Origin: Sphingorhabdus sp. | Lineage (GTDB): Bacteria > Pseudomonadota > Alphaproteobacteria > Sphingomonadales > Sphingomonadaceae | Reading direction: 5' to 3' | NCBI GenBank assembly: GCA_028279555.1 | Contig: JANQNO010000005.1 | Span: 62,001 to 126,000 of the forward strand | Length of the DNA: 64,000 nucleotides | In this document: piece after piece, positions 24,627-35,827 of the stretch | Layout: every line of letters starts with the position of its first letter | Numbering within the stretch: position 1 is the first letter of the stretch | The notes under the pieces: generated by a model | The model's database searches: none | What the model was told of the DNA's origin: nothing | What the model saw: only the letters and a program-made list of their open reading frames with translations | Program-made: the position numbers and the translations under genes

Positions 24627-24911
24627 ATGAAATTTCGTCCATTGCATGACCGCGTCCTCGTCCGCCGCGTCGAGGCTGACGAGAAAACCGCTGGCGGTAT
24701 CATCATTCCCGACAGCGCCCAGGAAAAGCCGCAGGAAGGCGAAGTTGTCGCTGCCGGCCCGGGCACCCGTGAAGATGGTGCATTTGTCGCACTCGACGTC
24801 AAGGCCGGAGACAAGATCCTTTTCGGCAAATGGTCGGGCACCGAAGTTACCGTCGATGGTGAAGAGCTGATCATTATGAAGGAAAGCGACATTCTCGGCA
24901 TCGTCGAGTAA
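24627..24911 (+). CDS. groES: Co-chaperonin GroES
   Basis: 94 residues: [20 protein letters not shown] start, the mobile loop [20 protein letters not shown] and the [16 protein letters not shown] end. Caps the GroEL ring. AAGGAAAGCAAGG precedes ATG 24627; a frame from 24552 runs into CIRCE and is not used. Confidence 0.98.
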   Translation: MKFRPLHDRVLVRRVEADEKTAGGIIIPDSAQEKPQEGEVVAAGPGTREDGAFVALDVKAGDKILFGKWSGTEVTVDGEELIIMKESDILGIVE

Positions 24912-24920
24912 CCCAATTCC

Positions 24921-26692
<1,772 letters not shown>

Positions 26693-26723
26693 GGTCCAAC
26701 GCTTTCCAAACCGAGGAAAAGGT

Positions 26724-26758
26724 AAAGGCCGGGAGGGAAACCTTCCGGCCTTTCTTCT
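26724..26758 (+). terminator. Rho-independent terminator after groEL
   Basis: AAAGGCCGG ... CCGGCCTTT stem with an inner GAGG-GAAA-CCTT extension, followed by a T/C-rich tail (TTTCTTCTTT). Confidence 0.85.
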
Positions 26759-26798
26759 TTGGCGTGATCGTCTATGACGGTGCGCAGGGGTGAAATCT

Positions 26799-27917
26799 AT
26801 GGTCAGCAGGCGGCTATTTCTAGGCGGATCGGCTATCGCGGCGACTGGCCTGCTGACCGGCTGCGGTGGCGGCTTTGGCGGCGGAAATGGCATTGTGCAA
26901 CACGAGACCCGATATCGATTGCCCGAGGAAAGCGCGCCGCATCTGCGCACCTTCATGCAATGGCCATCGAGCCTGGAGGTCTACGAAGATCCCGACGATC
27001 TGGTAGTGATGCAGGGCGCTATCGCGAAACTGGCGCGCAACATTGCGCGTTTCGAGCCGGTGGTGATGCTGGGCGCTGCGGAACATGCACAGCAGATCGC
27101 CGAAATGACAGGCGGAGCTGCCGAGCATTGGGATATTCCCACCGAGGATCTGTGGTGCCGCGATGCAGGCCCCTGCTTCGTCCAAAGCGAAAATGGCCGG
27201 CAGCATATCATGCATTTCAATTTCAATGGTTGGGGCCAGAACCAGCTACACAAGAATGACGCGCTGGTGGCGCGCAAGGTCGCCGAAAGGCTAAAGATAA
27301 AGCTGATCGACAGCGGACTAGTAGGCGAGCCGGGCGGGTTCGAATATGATGGCGAAGGCACGATCATTGCGCATGAGAGCAGCTGGGTAAATCCAGACCG
27401 CAACAGAATCGGCAAGGCCGCGATAACGGCGCGGCTGGAGCAGGCAACGGGTGCGCGCAAGGTGATCTGGGCACCCGGCTTGAAGGGGCAGGACATCACC
27501 GACTTTCACATCGATGCACTGGCGCGCTTTGTCGCGCCGGGCCGGATTTTGATTCAGTTGCCAAAGAAGGCGGATGAGCGCGATCCCTTTTCCATATCCG
27601 CTTGGGAAACATACCAAATTCTTAAAAATGCGCGCGATGCCGAGGGGCGCAAATTCGAGCTGATCGTCCTCGACGAGCCGGAAAGGTTGCGCTCGGACGA
27701 TGAGGAGATGGTCGCCAGCTATGCCAATTACTATGTCTGCAACGGTGCGGTGATTGCCGCCGAGTTTGGCGATGACAAGGCAGACGAGGCGGCCCGATCA
27801 ACGCTGGCAGAGCTCTATCCGGAGCGCGAAATCGTCATGCTCAATGTCGATCCGATTGGTGAGGCAGGCGGCGGTATTCACTGCGCCACCCAGCAACAGC
27901 CAAAGAACTTGATCTGA
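26799..27917 (+). CDS. Exported agmatine-deiminase/PPAD-family lipoprotein
   Basis: 372 residues. The N-terminus MVSRRLFLGGSAIAATGLLTGC carries a twin-Arg and a lipobox with Cys22, so a Tat-exported lipoprotein is predicted. The catalytic domain is of the agmatine deiminase family: TEDLWCRDAGPCF, GGFEYDGEGTII, DITDFHIDALARF and the nucleophile Cys362 in GGGIHCATQQQP. It would hydrolyse a guanidino group to a ureido group. ATG 26799 is preceded by AGGGGTG; a GTG at 26790 is possible. Cytoplasmic agmatine deiminases lack such a signal, so the natural substrate may be different. Confidence 0.88.
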   Translation: MVSRRLFLGGSAIAATGLLTGCGGGFGGGNGIVQHETRYRLPEESAPHLRTFMQWPSSLEVYEDPDDLVVMQGAIAKLARNIARFEPVVMLGAAEHAQQIAEMTGGAAEHWDIPTEDLWCRDAGPCFVQSENGRQHIMHFNFNGWGQNQLHKNDALVARKVAERLKIKLIDSGLVGEPGGFEYDGEGTIIAHESSWVNPDRNRIGKAAITARLEQATGARKVIWAPGLKGQDITDFHIDALARFVAPGRILIQLPKKADERDPFSISAWETYQILKNARDAEGRKFELIVLDEPERLRSDDEEMVASYANYYVCNGAVIAAEFGDDKADEAARSTLAELYPEREIVMLNVDPIGEAGGGIHCATQQQPKNLI

Positions 27918-27989
27918 CCGCAATGGCAGCGGCCAGTCGCTGACTGGGATCCTGATTCCTAGAGCATGTTCCACTCAAGCTGAGTCGTC

Positions 27990-28087
27990 ACACTTGCGTA
28001 GGCAAGTGTCTATCCCGACTATCAGTTCACGAAGGGATGGCGCAGCTCAAGGCGGAGACACGGGATAGGCCCCAGCCTCCGCTGGGG
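27990..28087. repeat. Paired palindromic repeat
   Basis: ACACTTGC-GTAG-GCAAGTGT at 27990-28009 and CCCCAGC-CTCC-GCTGGGG at 28070-28087, with TCTATCCC and GGGATAGG just inside. Same design as the repeat after hisB. It lies in the gap between convergent genes. Confidence 0.75.
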
Positions 28088-28150
28088 CGACGATGCAGGT
28101 GGCGTCGAAGGGCCGGGGTGACGGGTGGTTCAACTCAAGTGAATCATGCG

Positions 28151-28588
28151 CTAGGCGGTAGCCTTTTTCGCTGCAATCCTGGCAAAGACCCAGCCGCCGA
28201 TACCGCCCGCCAGCATTTGCGACAGAAAGCCGAAGGTGGAGCGTGCGCCGCTGATCGGCACGGTCTGGAACATGATATACATCAATCCGAGAATGGCACC
28301 GAGGGCGGCTGCACCGGCAATTGGATAGGCAATTGCTGAGAGTCCGGGCAGAAAGCGCTTGAGCAAAGCGGCAATGCCGAATGCGATCAGGAAGCCCATC
28401 AGAATTATCACCAGATAGAGCGGCATGTTGGAAATATCGAATGCGGTCATATTGAGCCTGTCGCCAAAACTCACCGGCACACCGTGCCCACCGATCACAA
28501 ATTGCGTATTGAGCGCAACGGCCACCACATAGGCCGCAATTGCCCCACCCAGCAGCCCGCCGATAAACCGCAATATGTTGCCTGCCAT
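28151..28588 (-). CDS. Integral membrane protein, unknown function
   Basis: 145 residues with four helices: ILRFIGGLLGGAIAAYVVAVAL, MPLYLVIILMGFLIAFGIAALL, IAYPIAGAAALGAILGLMYIMF and MLAGGIGGWVFARIA. ATG 28588 follows GGAGG. Divergent from the sugar dehydrogenase gene. Family not recognised. Confidence 0.75.
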   Translation of the reverse strand: MAGNILRFIGGLLGGAIAAYVVAVALNTQFVIGGHGVPVSFGDRLNMTAFDISNMPLYLVIILMGFLIAFGIAALLKRFLPGLSAIAYPIAGAAALGAILGLMYIMFQTVPISGARSTFGFLSQMLAGGIGGWVFARIAAKKATA

Positions 28589-28706
28589 ACGCGCCTCCAT
28601 TGATGTGGAGAGTAGGGCCTTTGGAGCGCGGCGCAACAAAAAAGGCAACTGGACAAAGCCATAGGCAGACCGGATAAGCGGGAGTGACCCGGAAGGAATC
28701 CCGATC

Positions 28707-29915
28707 ATGCGTTTTGCCAAAACCCTGCCTCCACTGCTCATTGCCGCTTCGCTGGCTGCCTGTTCCAACAATGGCGCATCCGATGTCGGCGACAAGACCA
28801 GCGTGCTTGCAGGCCGAGTGGATGCAGCGCCTGTGAACTACACGATTGAAACCGTGGTGCAGGGGCTGGATCATCCCTGGTCGCTTGCTTTCCTGCCCGG
28901 TGGCGGCATGCTGGTGACGCAGCGAAGCGGAAAGCTGCTGCATATTGCAGCAGGCGGCAAAAAAGAGACGCTCCATGATTTCAACGATGGGGAGGAATAT
29001 CCCGCCGTGCATCATGGCAGCGGCCTGCAGGCGGGTTTGTTCGACGTTGTTCTTCATCCGCAGTTTGCCGAAAACCAGAAGATATATCTCGCCTATGCGG
29101 CAAAGGCCGATGGCGACAAGAACACCCTGATATTGATGCAATTCAGCCTGCTTGAAGGCGAGGACGGGCGGTTCATACTTGCCGATGGAAAGCTCCTGTT
29201 CGAAGGCTCGCCTTCGCGGGTGCAGGGCAATCACTATGGCGGCAGGATGATATTTCGGCCAGACGGAACGCTGCTGCTGACAACGGGCGAGGCCTTTCAT
29301 TTCCGCGAAGAAGCACAAAAGCTGGACAATCATTTTGGCAAGGTCATCCGGTTGAATGATGATGGCAGCGTCCCGGACGACAATCCATTTGTCGATCAGG
29401 AGGGCGCGCTTCCCGAAATATGGAGCTATGGCCATCGCAATCCGCAGGGCATTATCCTGGCCGCAGATGGCCGGGTGCTGCTCAATGAACATGGTCCGCA
29501 GGGCGGGGATGAAATCAACGATATCAAGCGCGGTGCCAATTATGGCTGGCCGACAGCGAGTTATGCGCTTGACTATTCGGGTGGCCGCATATCACCCTTT
29601 GAAGCCTATCCCGGTACAGAGCAGTCGCTTGTGCATTTCACGCCATCGATCGCGCCGTCAGGTTTTGCACAATATTCAGGCGAAGCATTCCCCGACTGGC
29701 AGGGCGATCTGTTCCTGTCCGCGCTGGCGCTCAAGCATGTGCGTCATGTCGACATGAAAGCAGACGGTTCGCTCGGCAAGCAGCAGGAGCTTTTCGGGGA
29801 GCTCGATGTGCGCTTTCGCGATGTGCGCAGCGGGCCCGATGGCTATCTCTATCTTCTGACCGAGGAGGAAGGCAACAAGAGCCGGATATTGCGGGTCAAA
29901 CCCAAAGCTGGTTGA
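28707..29915 (+). CDS. PQQ-dependent aldose sugar dehydrogenase family lipoprotein
   Basis: 402 residues with lipobox SLAAC (Cys19). The rest is a six-blade beta-propeller of the soluble glucose/sorbosone dehydrogenase type: LDHPWSLAFLPGGGMLVTQRSGKL, HGSGLQAGLFDVVLHPQF, SRVQGNHYGGRMIFRPDG, IWSYGHRNPQGI, NEHGPQGGDEIN and YGWPT are PQQ/calcium-site segments. It oxidises sugars in the periplasm and passes electrons to the respiratory chain. AAGGAA precedes the ATG. Confidence 0.92.
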   Translation: MRFAKTLPPLLIAASLAACSNNGASDVGDKTSVLAGRVDAAPVNYTIETVVQGLDHPWSLAFLPGGGMLVTQRSGKLLHIAAGGKKETLHDFNDGEEYPAVHHGSGLQAGLFDVVLHPQFAENQKIYLAYAAKADGDKNTLILMQFSLLEGEDGRFILADGKLLFEGSPSRVQGNHYGGRMIFRPDGTLLLTTGEAFHFREEAQKLDNHFGKVIRLNDDGSVPDDNPFVDQEGALPEIWSYGHRNPQGIILAADGRVLLNEHGPQGGDEINDIKRGANYGWPTASYALDYSGGRISPFEAYPGTEQSLVHFTPSIAPSGFAQYSGEAFPDWQGDLFLSALALKHVRHVDMKADGSLGKQQELFGELDVRFRDVRSGPDGYLYLLTEEEGNKSRILRVKPKAG

Positions 29916-29998
29916 CGCCCAGCCGGGCCCGATTGGCGTCTGTCGAGACGGAAAATTCGACGAACAGCAACCTGCAGACCTTGTTTGGGAGGCTGGCA

Positions 29999-30613
29999 AT
30001 GGGCACATTACTCTCCATGGACGCAACCAACTTTGCCGACCGGATCAAGATTGTCGCAGTGCTTTGCCTGCTGATGGTCGGCATCGAGATACTGGATATA
30101 ATGTCCGGCGATTATCTGCTCCACTATGGTATTTTGCCGCGCCATCTGGATGCGCTGCCGGGCATTGTCGCCGCGCCGTTTCTCCATGGCGACTGGGCGC
30201 ATCTGTTCAACAATCTGATGGGCCTCGCCGTGCTTGGCTTTCTGTGTCTGCTGCGCGGTGCACGCTATTTCCTCAAGGCCAGCCTGATCATCATCCTGCT
30301 GACCGGGGCGCTCGTCTGGTTGTTCGGGCGCGAATCCTTTCACATTGGCGCCAGCGGATGGGTGTTCGGGCTGTGGAGCCTCAATATCGCGCTGGCCTGG
30401 TTCGATCGCAGCTGGAAGAGTTTTGCGATCGCCTTCTTCGTGATCTTCTTCTATGGCGGGATGATATTCGGGGTGCTGCCGACCAACCCCTATATCTCAT
30501 ACGAGGCGCATCTCTTTGGCGCGATTTCGGGCGTTGTGGCCGCGCGCATGCTGTCGCGTCAGCCCATCAACCAAACGCTTCCCGAGCCGACGCTGAAATT
30601 CCCGGCCCGTTAA
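29999..30613 (+). CDS. Rhomboid-family intramembrane serine protease
   Basis: 204 residues with six helices. Catalytic Ser119 is in FHIGASGWVFG (GxSG) and His171 in YEAHLFGAISGVVAA; HLFNN (68-72) is the family's loop. It cleaves membrane-spanning proteins. ATG 29999 follows GGGAGG; a frame beginning at 29912 overlaps the sugar dehydrogenase gene and lacks such a site. With a PEP-CTERM-like protein elsewhere in the window a rhombosortase role could be asked about, but I see no specific sign. Confidence 0.85.
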   Translation: MGTLLSMDATNFADRIKIVAVLCLLMVGIEILDIMSGDYLLHYGILPRHLDALPGIVAAPFLHGDWAHLFNNLMGLAVLGFLCLLRGARYFLKASLIIILLTGALVWLFGRESFHIGASGWVFGLWSLNIALAWFDRSWKSFAIAFFVIFFYGGMIFGVLPTNPYISYEAHLFGAISGVVAARMLSRQPINQTLPEPTLKFPAR

Positions 30614-30621
30614 CGCCCAAG

Positions 30622-32058
30622 CTAGTCCGCGATCCAGTTGCCGTGAAATCCGGAAGGGATACGGTGCGGGATATGGATTCTGGCCACCGGCTCAGCTTCG
30701 AAATCCTGCGCATTCAGGATAACCAGCTGGCTGCTGCCTTCTACAGGATTGGTCACATAGCCCATCAGCCAGCCATCATCTTCAGCCTTTGAGCCGCGGC
30801 GCGGGACAAAGACGAACTCGCTGGGAATATTGTCCGCGCCGAAATCGTGAACCTGCCGTCTTTCGGTATCCAGATCATGCTTGTAGATCTTGCTGGCCAT
30901 CATATTCGGATTGTCGAAGCCATCGGGCAGTGCGACCGTGTAGGCATAGCGATAAGCCCTGCCCATGCGTTCTTCATTGGGTCTCGGGAATTCCTGCGGA
31001 TCGGCATCGATAATCCTGCGCGCAACTTTCCGGCTTTCAGGGTCGATGGTCCAGCGCTCGAAGGGTGTGGCCTTGCTGTCGGGGCCTTGCGTGCTGCCCG
31101 TGAACATGCGGTCATGCGCGCACACATCCATGGTAATGGTGCCATTTTCATTTTCGAATGCGTTGCAGGGGTGGAACACGAAGCAGGGGTCGACATCGCA
31201 CCAGATGACATCGTCGTTGCTGCCCTCTTTGGGGAGCAGGCCGACCCGCGCCGGATGGTCATCATTCCAGGCATAGGGAAAGCCCTGTCCGGCGATCATC
31301 AGCTTGATCGAGAAAGTGACCGGCAGATCGAGAATGATGACATAATTTTCGGTGATCATGCAATCATGGATCATCGGCCCGTCCTGCACCGCTATGGGTT
31401 CTTCTCGGCGGACCTTTCCGTCTGCCGTCACGACAACGTGGCGTATTTTGTCATGCGTCTGCGCGTCATAGCAGATGGCGTGCATCTCCCCGCTGTCTGG
31501 ATCGCGGTGGGGATGCGCGGAAAAACCGTGTTGAAGCGTGCCTCCGAAAGGATCATGCGCGATGGTATTAAGCTCATCATCGATGCGCACCGGATAGCCA
31601 CCAGCCTCGACAACCGCCCAGCTTGAACCGGCATGGCCCAGCACATTGGTGTTGACGGTATCGCTGCGCGGGTGGCGTTTGCCGGGGGCAGGGGGTTCGC
31701 CCAGCGCTTCGCTAACGGCGTTGCTGCGGATCCAGCGGTTGCGATACCAGAGCGCCGTGCCGTCCCCAAGCGCGACGCCGTGGACCATACCATCGCCCAG
31801 AAACCAGTGATGGCTTGCGGTATGCGGCGGCTCCAGAGGATTGGGGCCGATACGGATATAGCGGCCGTTCAACTCGGCGGGAATATCGCCGGTTACTTCC
31901 AGGTCGCTTTCTGTCACCTCACTGTCGACAGGTGCGTTGATGCCAGCAAGGAAGACATGCGCTTCAGGTTCGGGAAGGCGCTTGCGGTTGAAATCGGCGA
32001 CTTTGGTGATCGCGGGCGTTATGGCCTTGCGGATAAGCGCTTCGACGGTGCTGGCCAT
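30622..32058 (-). CDS. Carotenoid/lignostilbene cleavage oxygenase
   Basis: 478 residues, the seven-blade propeller family that uses four His to hold Fe(II). The His ligands lie in FSAHPHRD, MIHDCMITENYVI, FHPCNAFE and, at the C-terminus, SGFHGNWIAD. It splits a double bond of a carotenoid, apocarotenoid or stilbene with O2. GPNPLEP and HWFLGDGMVHGV are also family marks. ATG 32058 follows AGGAAG; the substrate is not shown. Confidence 0.92.
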   Translation of the reverse strand: MASTVEALIRKAITPAITKVADFNRKRLPEPEAHVFLAGINAPVDSEVTESDLEVTGDIPAELNGRYIRIGPNPLEPPHTASHHWFLGDGMVHGVALGDGTALWYRNRWIRSNAVSEALGEPPAPGKRHPRSDTVNTNVLGHAGSSWAVVEAGGYPVRIDDELNTIAHDPFGGTLQHGFSAHPHRDPDSGEMHAICYDAQTHDKIRHVVVTADGKVRREEPIAVQDGPMIHDCMITENYVIILDLPVTFSIKLMIAGQGFPYAWNDDHPARVGLLPKEGSNDDVIWCDVDPCFVFHPCNAFENENGTITMDVCAHDRMFTGSTQGPDSKATPFERWTIDPESRKVARRIIDADPQEFPRPNEERMGRAYRYAYTVALPDGFDNPNMMASKIYKHDLDTERRQVHDFGADNIPSEFVFVPRRGSKAEDDGWLMGYVTNPVEGSSQLVILNAQDFEAEPVARIHIPHRIPSGFHGNWIAD

Positions 32059-32151
32059 GGCGGGCTTCCTCTGGCTTGATTTGCATGCGACTCGATTTTT
32101 CGATGCTTGATAGCATGTTTGCCGCTGGAATCCCGGCACAGTCGAACGCAA

Positions 32152-32691
32152 TCAGCTTTCGGATTCTTCGGCAGGCAAGTCAGAGCAATTGCCGATCTCT
32201 GCATCCTTGTCGCCCGTGGCTTCGTGAAAGTCGCGAACGAGCTTGCAGGGCACGCTGTCATCTGGCGCAACCATTTCGACAAATCCGCCACCTTTCTTGC
32301 GAAAGAAGTTGGCGGCTTTGTCGCTTTGTCCGTTGGCGGTAAAACGCGTGATCACCATGGCAAAATCACCGGCTGCGTGCTCACCCTCTATATTGGCGCG
32401 CAAGGCGGCGTTTTTCATATTCTGCGCAAAGACTTCCTGGCCCATCCGTTCGCGCGCAACCGTCATCTGCATCTCATAGCTGGCGGGATCGTCGGTCAGC
32501 TTCGCAGCCTCCGAGAGGGCACCATCTGCAGCAAGCCGCCTGATCTGGACGTAGACGTCGGTCGCTGTTGTCTTCTTCTCGACGGCAGCCTCGGGCGTTG
32601 CAGCTTCCTGATTGTCACAGGCCGAAAACAGCAGCGACAAGGCCAATATTGCCGCGACCGGGCGCAAGGGTGTTTTGGGCAGATATGTCAT
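32152..32691 (-). CDS. Small lipoprotein, unknown function
   Basis: 179 residues. Lipobox LLFSAC, then an Ala/Glu-rich stretch and a helical domain (VYVQIRRLAADGALSEAAKLTDDPASYEMQ). Two further Cys (SVPCKLV, GNCSDLP) may form a disulphide. It is downstream of phoB on the same strand, 56 bases away, and upstream of the carotenoid oxygenase. Start ATG 32691 by signal peptide. Confidence 0.75.
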   Translation of the reverse strand: MTYLPKTPLRPVAAILALSLLFSACDNQEAATPEAAVEKKTTATDVYVQIRRLAADGALSEAAKLTDDPASYEMQMTVARERMGQEVFAQNMKNAALRANIEGEHAAGDFAMVITRFTANGQSDKAANFFRKKGGGFVEMVAPDDSVPCKLVRDFHEATGDKDAEIGNCSDLPAEESES

Positions 32692-32747
32692 AGGCGAAGA
32701 ACAATAGACGCTCGCCCCTGCCAAATCCACGTGGTTTACCTTAGCGG

Positions 32748-33431
32748 TTAACCTTCAAAGGCATATCCGACCGACCTGATGGTACGGATCGGGTCTTTCT
32801 CGCCCGGGCGGGTCAGCGCCTTTCGCAGGCGGCGGATATGCACATCGACGGTGCGCAGTTCGATATCACTGTCATGGCCCCATACCGAATCGAGCAGCTG
32901 ACCGCGGGTTTGCGCCCGCCCCTGACGTTCCATCAACACGCGCAGCAGGCGGAATTCGGTTGGGCCGAGTGCCAGCACGTCGCCATTGCGGGTCACACGG
33001 AATGCGGTCAAATCGAGCTCGATATCGCCCGAACGCAGCACTTCTTCGGTAGCGCCGGGGCGCGTGCGGCGAAGGATGGCATTCACCCGCGCTTTAAGCT
33101 CTCCGGGGCTGAACGGCTTGGTAACATAATCGTCTGCCCCTGTTTCCAGGCCGCGAATACGCTCGTCTTCCTCGCTGCGCGCTGTCAGCATTATGATCGG
33201 AACATCCTTGGTTGTCGACTGGCGGCGCAGGCGTCTGCAAACCTCGATGCCCGACAGGCTTTCGATCATCCAGTCAAGCACGACGATGTCGGGTGTTTTT
33301 TCATTGGCGAGCAGCAGCGCTTCCTCTCCATCGGGCGTTGCAGCGACATCGAAGCCTTCGCTTTCGAAATTCCAGGTCAGAAGCTCGGCGAGCGCCGGAT
33401 CATCTTCTACAATAAGTATCCGGACCTTCAA
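32748..33431 (-). CDS. phoB: Phosphate response regulator PhoB
   Basis: 227 residues. Receiver domain with acidic pair in ILIVEDDPAL, phosphoacceptor Asp in IVVLDWMIESL and Lys in VTKPFSPGELKAR; then an OmpR-type winged helix (LLRVLMERQGRAQTRGQLLDSVWG, then RTVDVHIRRLRKAL). Activates PHO-box promoters when phosphorylated by PhoR. Last gene of the pst-phoU-phoB run. Confidence 0.96.
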   Translation of the reverse strand: MKVRILIVEDDPALAELLTWNFESEGFDVAATPDGEEALLLANEKTPDIVVLDWMIESLSGIEVCRRLRRQSTTKDVPIIMLTARSEEDERIRGLETGADDYVTKPFSPGELKARVNAILRRTRPGATEEVLRSGDIELDLTAFRVTRNGDVLALGPTEFRLLRVLMERQGRAQTRGQLLDSVWGHDSDIELRTVDVHIRRLRKALTRPGEKDPIRTIRSVGYAFEG

Positions 33432-33443
33432 CGCATCGCTCCC

Positions 33444-34142
33444 TTATTCCCCCGCCTTTTTCTTTTTCTTTTTCGGCTTGTCGTTGTCCGAGTGATATGT
33501 GCCAGTTGCCGCAAAATAGACCATTTCGGCCACGTTGGTGGCGTGATCACCGATGCGCTCCAGATTGCGCCCAACGAAAAGGAGCTGCGCGGCGCTGCTG
33601 ATTGTCGCGGGATTCTCCATCATATGGGCAACGAGGTTGCGAAAGAGCGTGTTGTAATAATTGTCGAGCTTCTCGTCGCGCTCGATCACTTCCACAGCCA
33701 GTCTTGCATCGCGTGCTGCATATGCATTGAGAATGTCATGAACCATACCGCCGGCAATCTCTGCCATTGCCGGGATCAGCGTGACGGGTTTTATTTTGGC
33801 TTTGCCGCTGACCTCATCGACGCGTTTGGCAATATTTTTGGCATAGTCGCCAATGCGTTCGACAATACCGGATATCTTGAGCGCAGCAATCACATCGCGC
33901 AGATCGTCGGCCATCGGTGCGCGCAGGGCGATAATGCGCACGGCGAGGCGGTCGACTTCGGCCTCAAGCTTGTCGAGTTTGGGGTCAGCTTCCACCACCT
34001 TCTGTGCGCGCTCGCTGTCATTCTCGAGCAGCGCCGCGATCGCTTCTGAAATAGCGAATTCGGCAAGCCCGCCCATCTCGGCGATGAGCCCGCGCATCTT
34101 GCTTATCTCGTCATCGAATGCCTTGACTGTATGTTCAGCCAT
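33444..34142 (-). CDS. phoU: Phosphate signalling protein PhoU
   Basis: 232 residues, two three-helix bundles with the metal-binding repeats typical of PhoU (RIGDYAKNIAKRV and ERIGDHATNVAEMV). Couples Pst transport state to PhoR activity and limits uptake. The C-terminal end is a run of Lys residues (KPKKKKKKAGE). It sits between pstB and phoB. Confidence 0.96.
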   Translation of the reverse strand: MAEHTVKAFDDEISKMRGLIAEMGGLAEFAISEAIAALLENDSERAQKVVEADPKLDKLEAEVDRLAVRIIALRAPMADDLRDVIAALKISGIVERIGDYAKNIAKRVDEVSGKAKIKPVTLIPAMAEIAGGMVHDILNAYAARDARLAVEVIERDEKLDNYYNTLFRNLVAHMMENPATISSAAQLLFVGRNLERIGDHATNVAEMVYFAATGTYHSDNDKPKKKKKKAGE

Positions 34143-34153
34143 CGGGAAAACTC

Positions 34154-34921
<768 letters not shown>

Positions 34922-34930
34922 GTCAGGTCT

Positions 34931-35827
34931 CTACCATCGGGTTTCAAAACGGTTGCGCAGATAGATGGCAATGCCATTCATTGCGATAAGGAAGGCGAGC
35001 AGGACGATGATAGCGGCGGATGTATTTTGCACAAAGCCGCGATCGATTTCGCCCGACCAGAGGAAAATCTGCATTGGCAGAACCGTAGCATCGCTGGCGA
35101 TGCCGTCCGGCGGCGTGGCAACGAAGGCGCGCATACCGATCAGCAGCAGCGGCGCGGTCTCGCCAAGCGCACGCGACATGCCGATAATCGTTCCCGTCAA
35201 AATCCCGGGCAGGGCTAGCGGCAGCACATGGTGGAAAACGGTTTGTACCGGGCTCGCGCCAACCGCCAGCGCTGCATCGCGGATAGAGGGCGGGACTGCC
35301 TGTATCGCGCTTCTTCCGGCTATCACGATCACCGGCAGCGTCATCAGTGCCAGTGTCATGCCGCCTACGATTGGCGTCGATCTCGGCAGATGCATGACCT
35401 GTATGAAGACTGCGAGACCGAGCAGGCCGAAGATGATCGAGGGAACCGCGGCCAGATTGTTGATCGATACCTCCACCCATTCGATCCACCGGTTGTTCTT
35501 TGGCGCGAATTCTTCGAGATAGATCGCAGCCAGCACGCCGAGAGGGAATGAGAGCATCAGCGTCACCACCATGGTGAAGAAAGATCCTTTCAGCGCACCG
35601 AAAATCCCGGCTCTGTCTGGCTCGGTGGCATCGCTACTCGTTATGAAATCCCAATCGATCCCGCCAATGCCATTCGCGATCATCGTGACCAGCAGAAAGG
35701 CAAGAAAGGCTAGCGAGACGAGAATAGCGAGGAGACCAAGCGCTTTGAAACGCCGCTCTGCCGCGTAACGCTTTTTCAGCCGCTGATTCATCTCGTCGGA
35801 TTGCCAGAAGGAAGCAGCTTTGCTCAT
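34931..35827 (-). CDS. pstA: Phosphate ABC transporter permease PstA
   Basis: 298 residues with six membrane helices and a PstA-type coupling loop (PSIRDAALAVGASPVQTVFHHVLPLALPGILTG). The start overlaps the pstC stop by four bases. The soluble N-terminus is short, shorter than in many alphaproteobacterial PstA. Confidence 0.96.
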   Translation of the reverse strand: MSKAASFWQSDEMNQRLKKRYAAERRFKALGLLAILVSLAFLAFLLVTMIANGIGGIDWDFITSSDATEPDRAGIFGALKGSFFTMVVTLMLSFPLGVLAAIYLEEFAPKNNRWIEWVEVSINNLAAVPSIIFGLLGLAVFIQVMHLPRSTPIVGGMTLALMTLPVIVIAGRSAIQAVPPSIRDAALAVGASPVQTVFHHVLPLALPGILTGTIIGMSRALGETAPLLLIGMRAFVATPPDGIASDATVLPMQIFLWSGEIDRGFVQNTSAAIIVLLAFLIAMNGIAIYLRNRFETRW

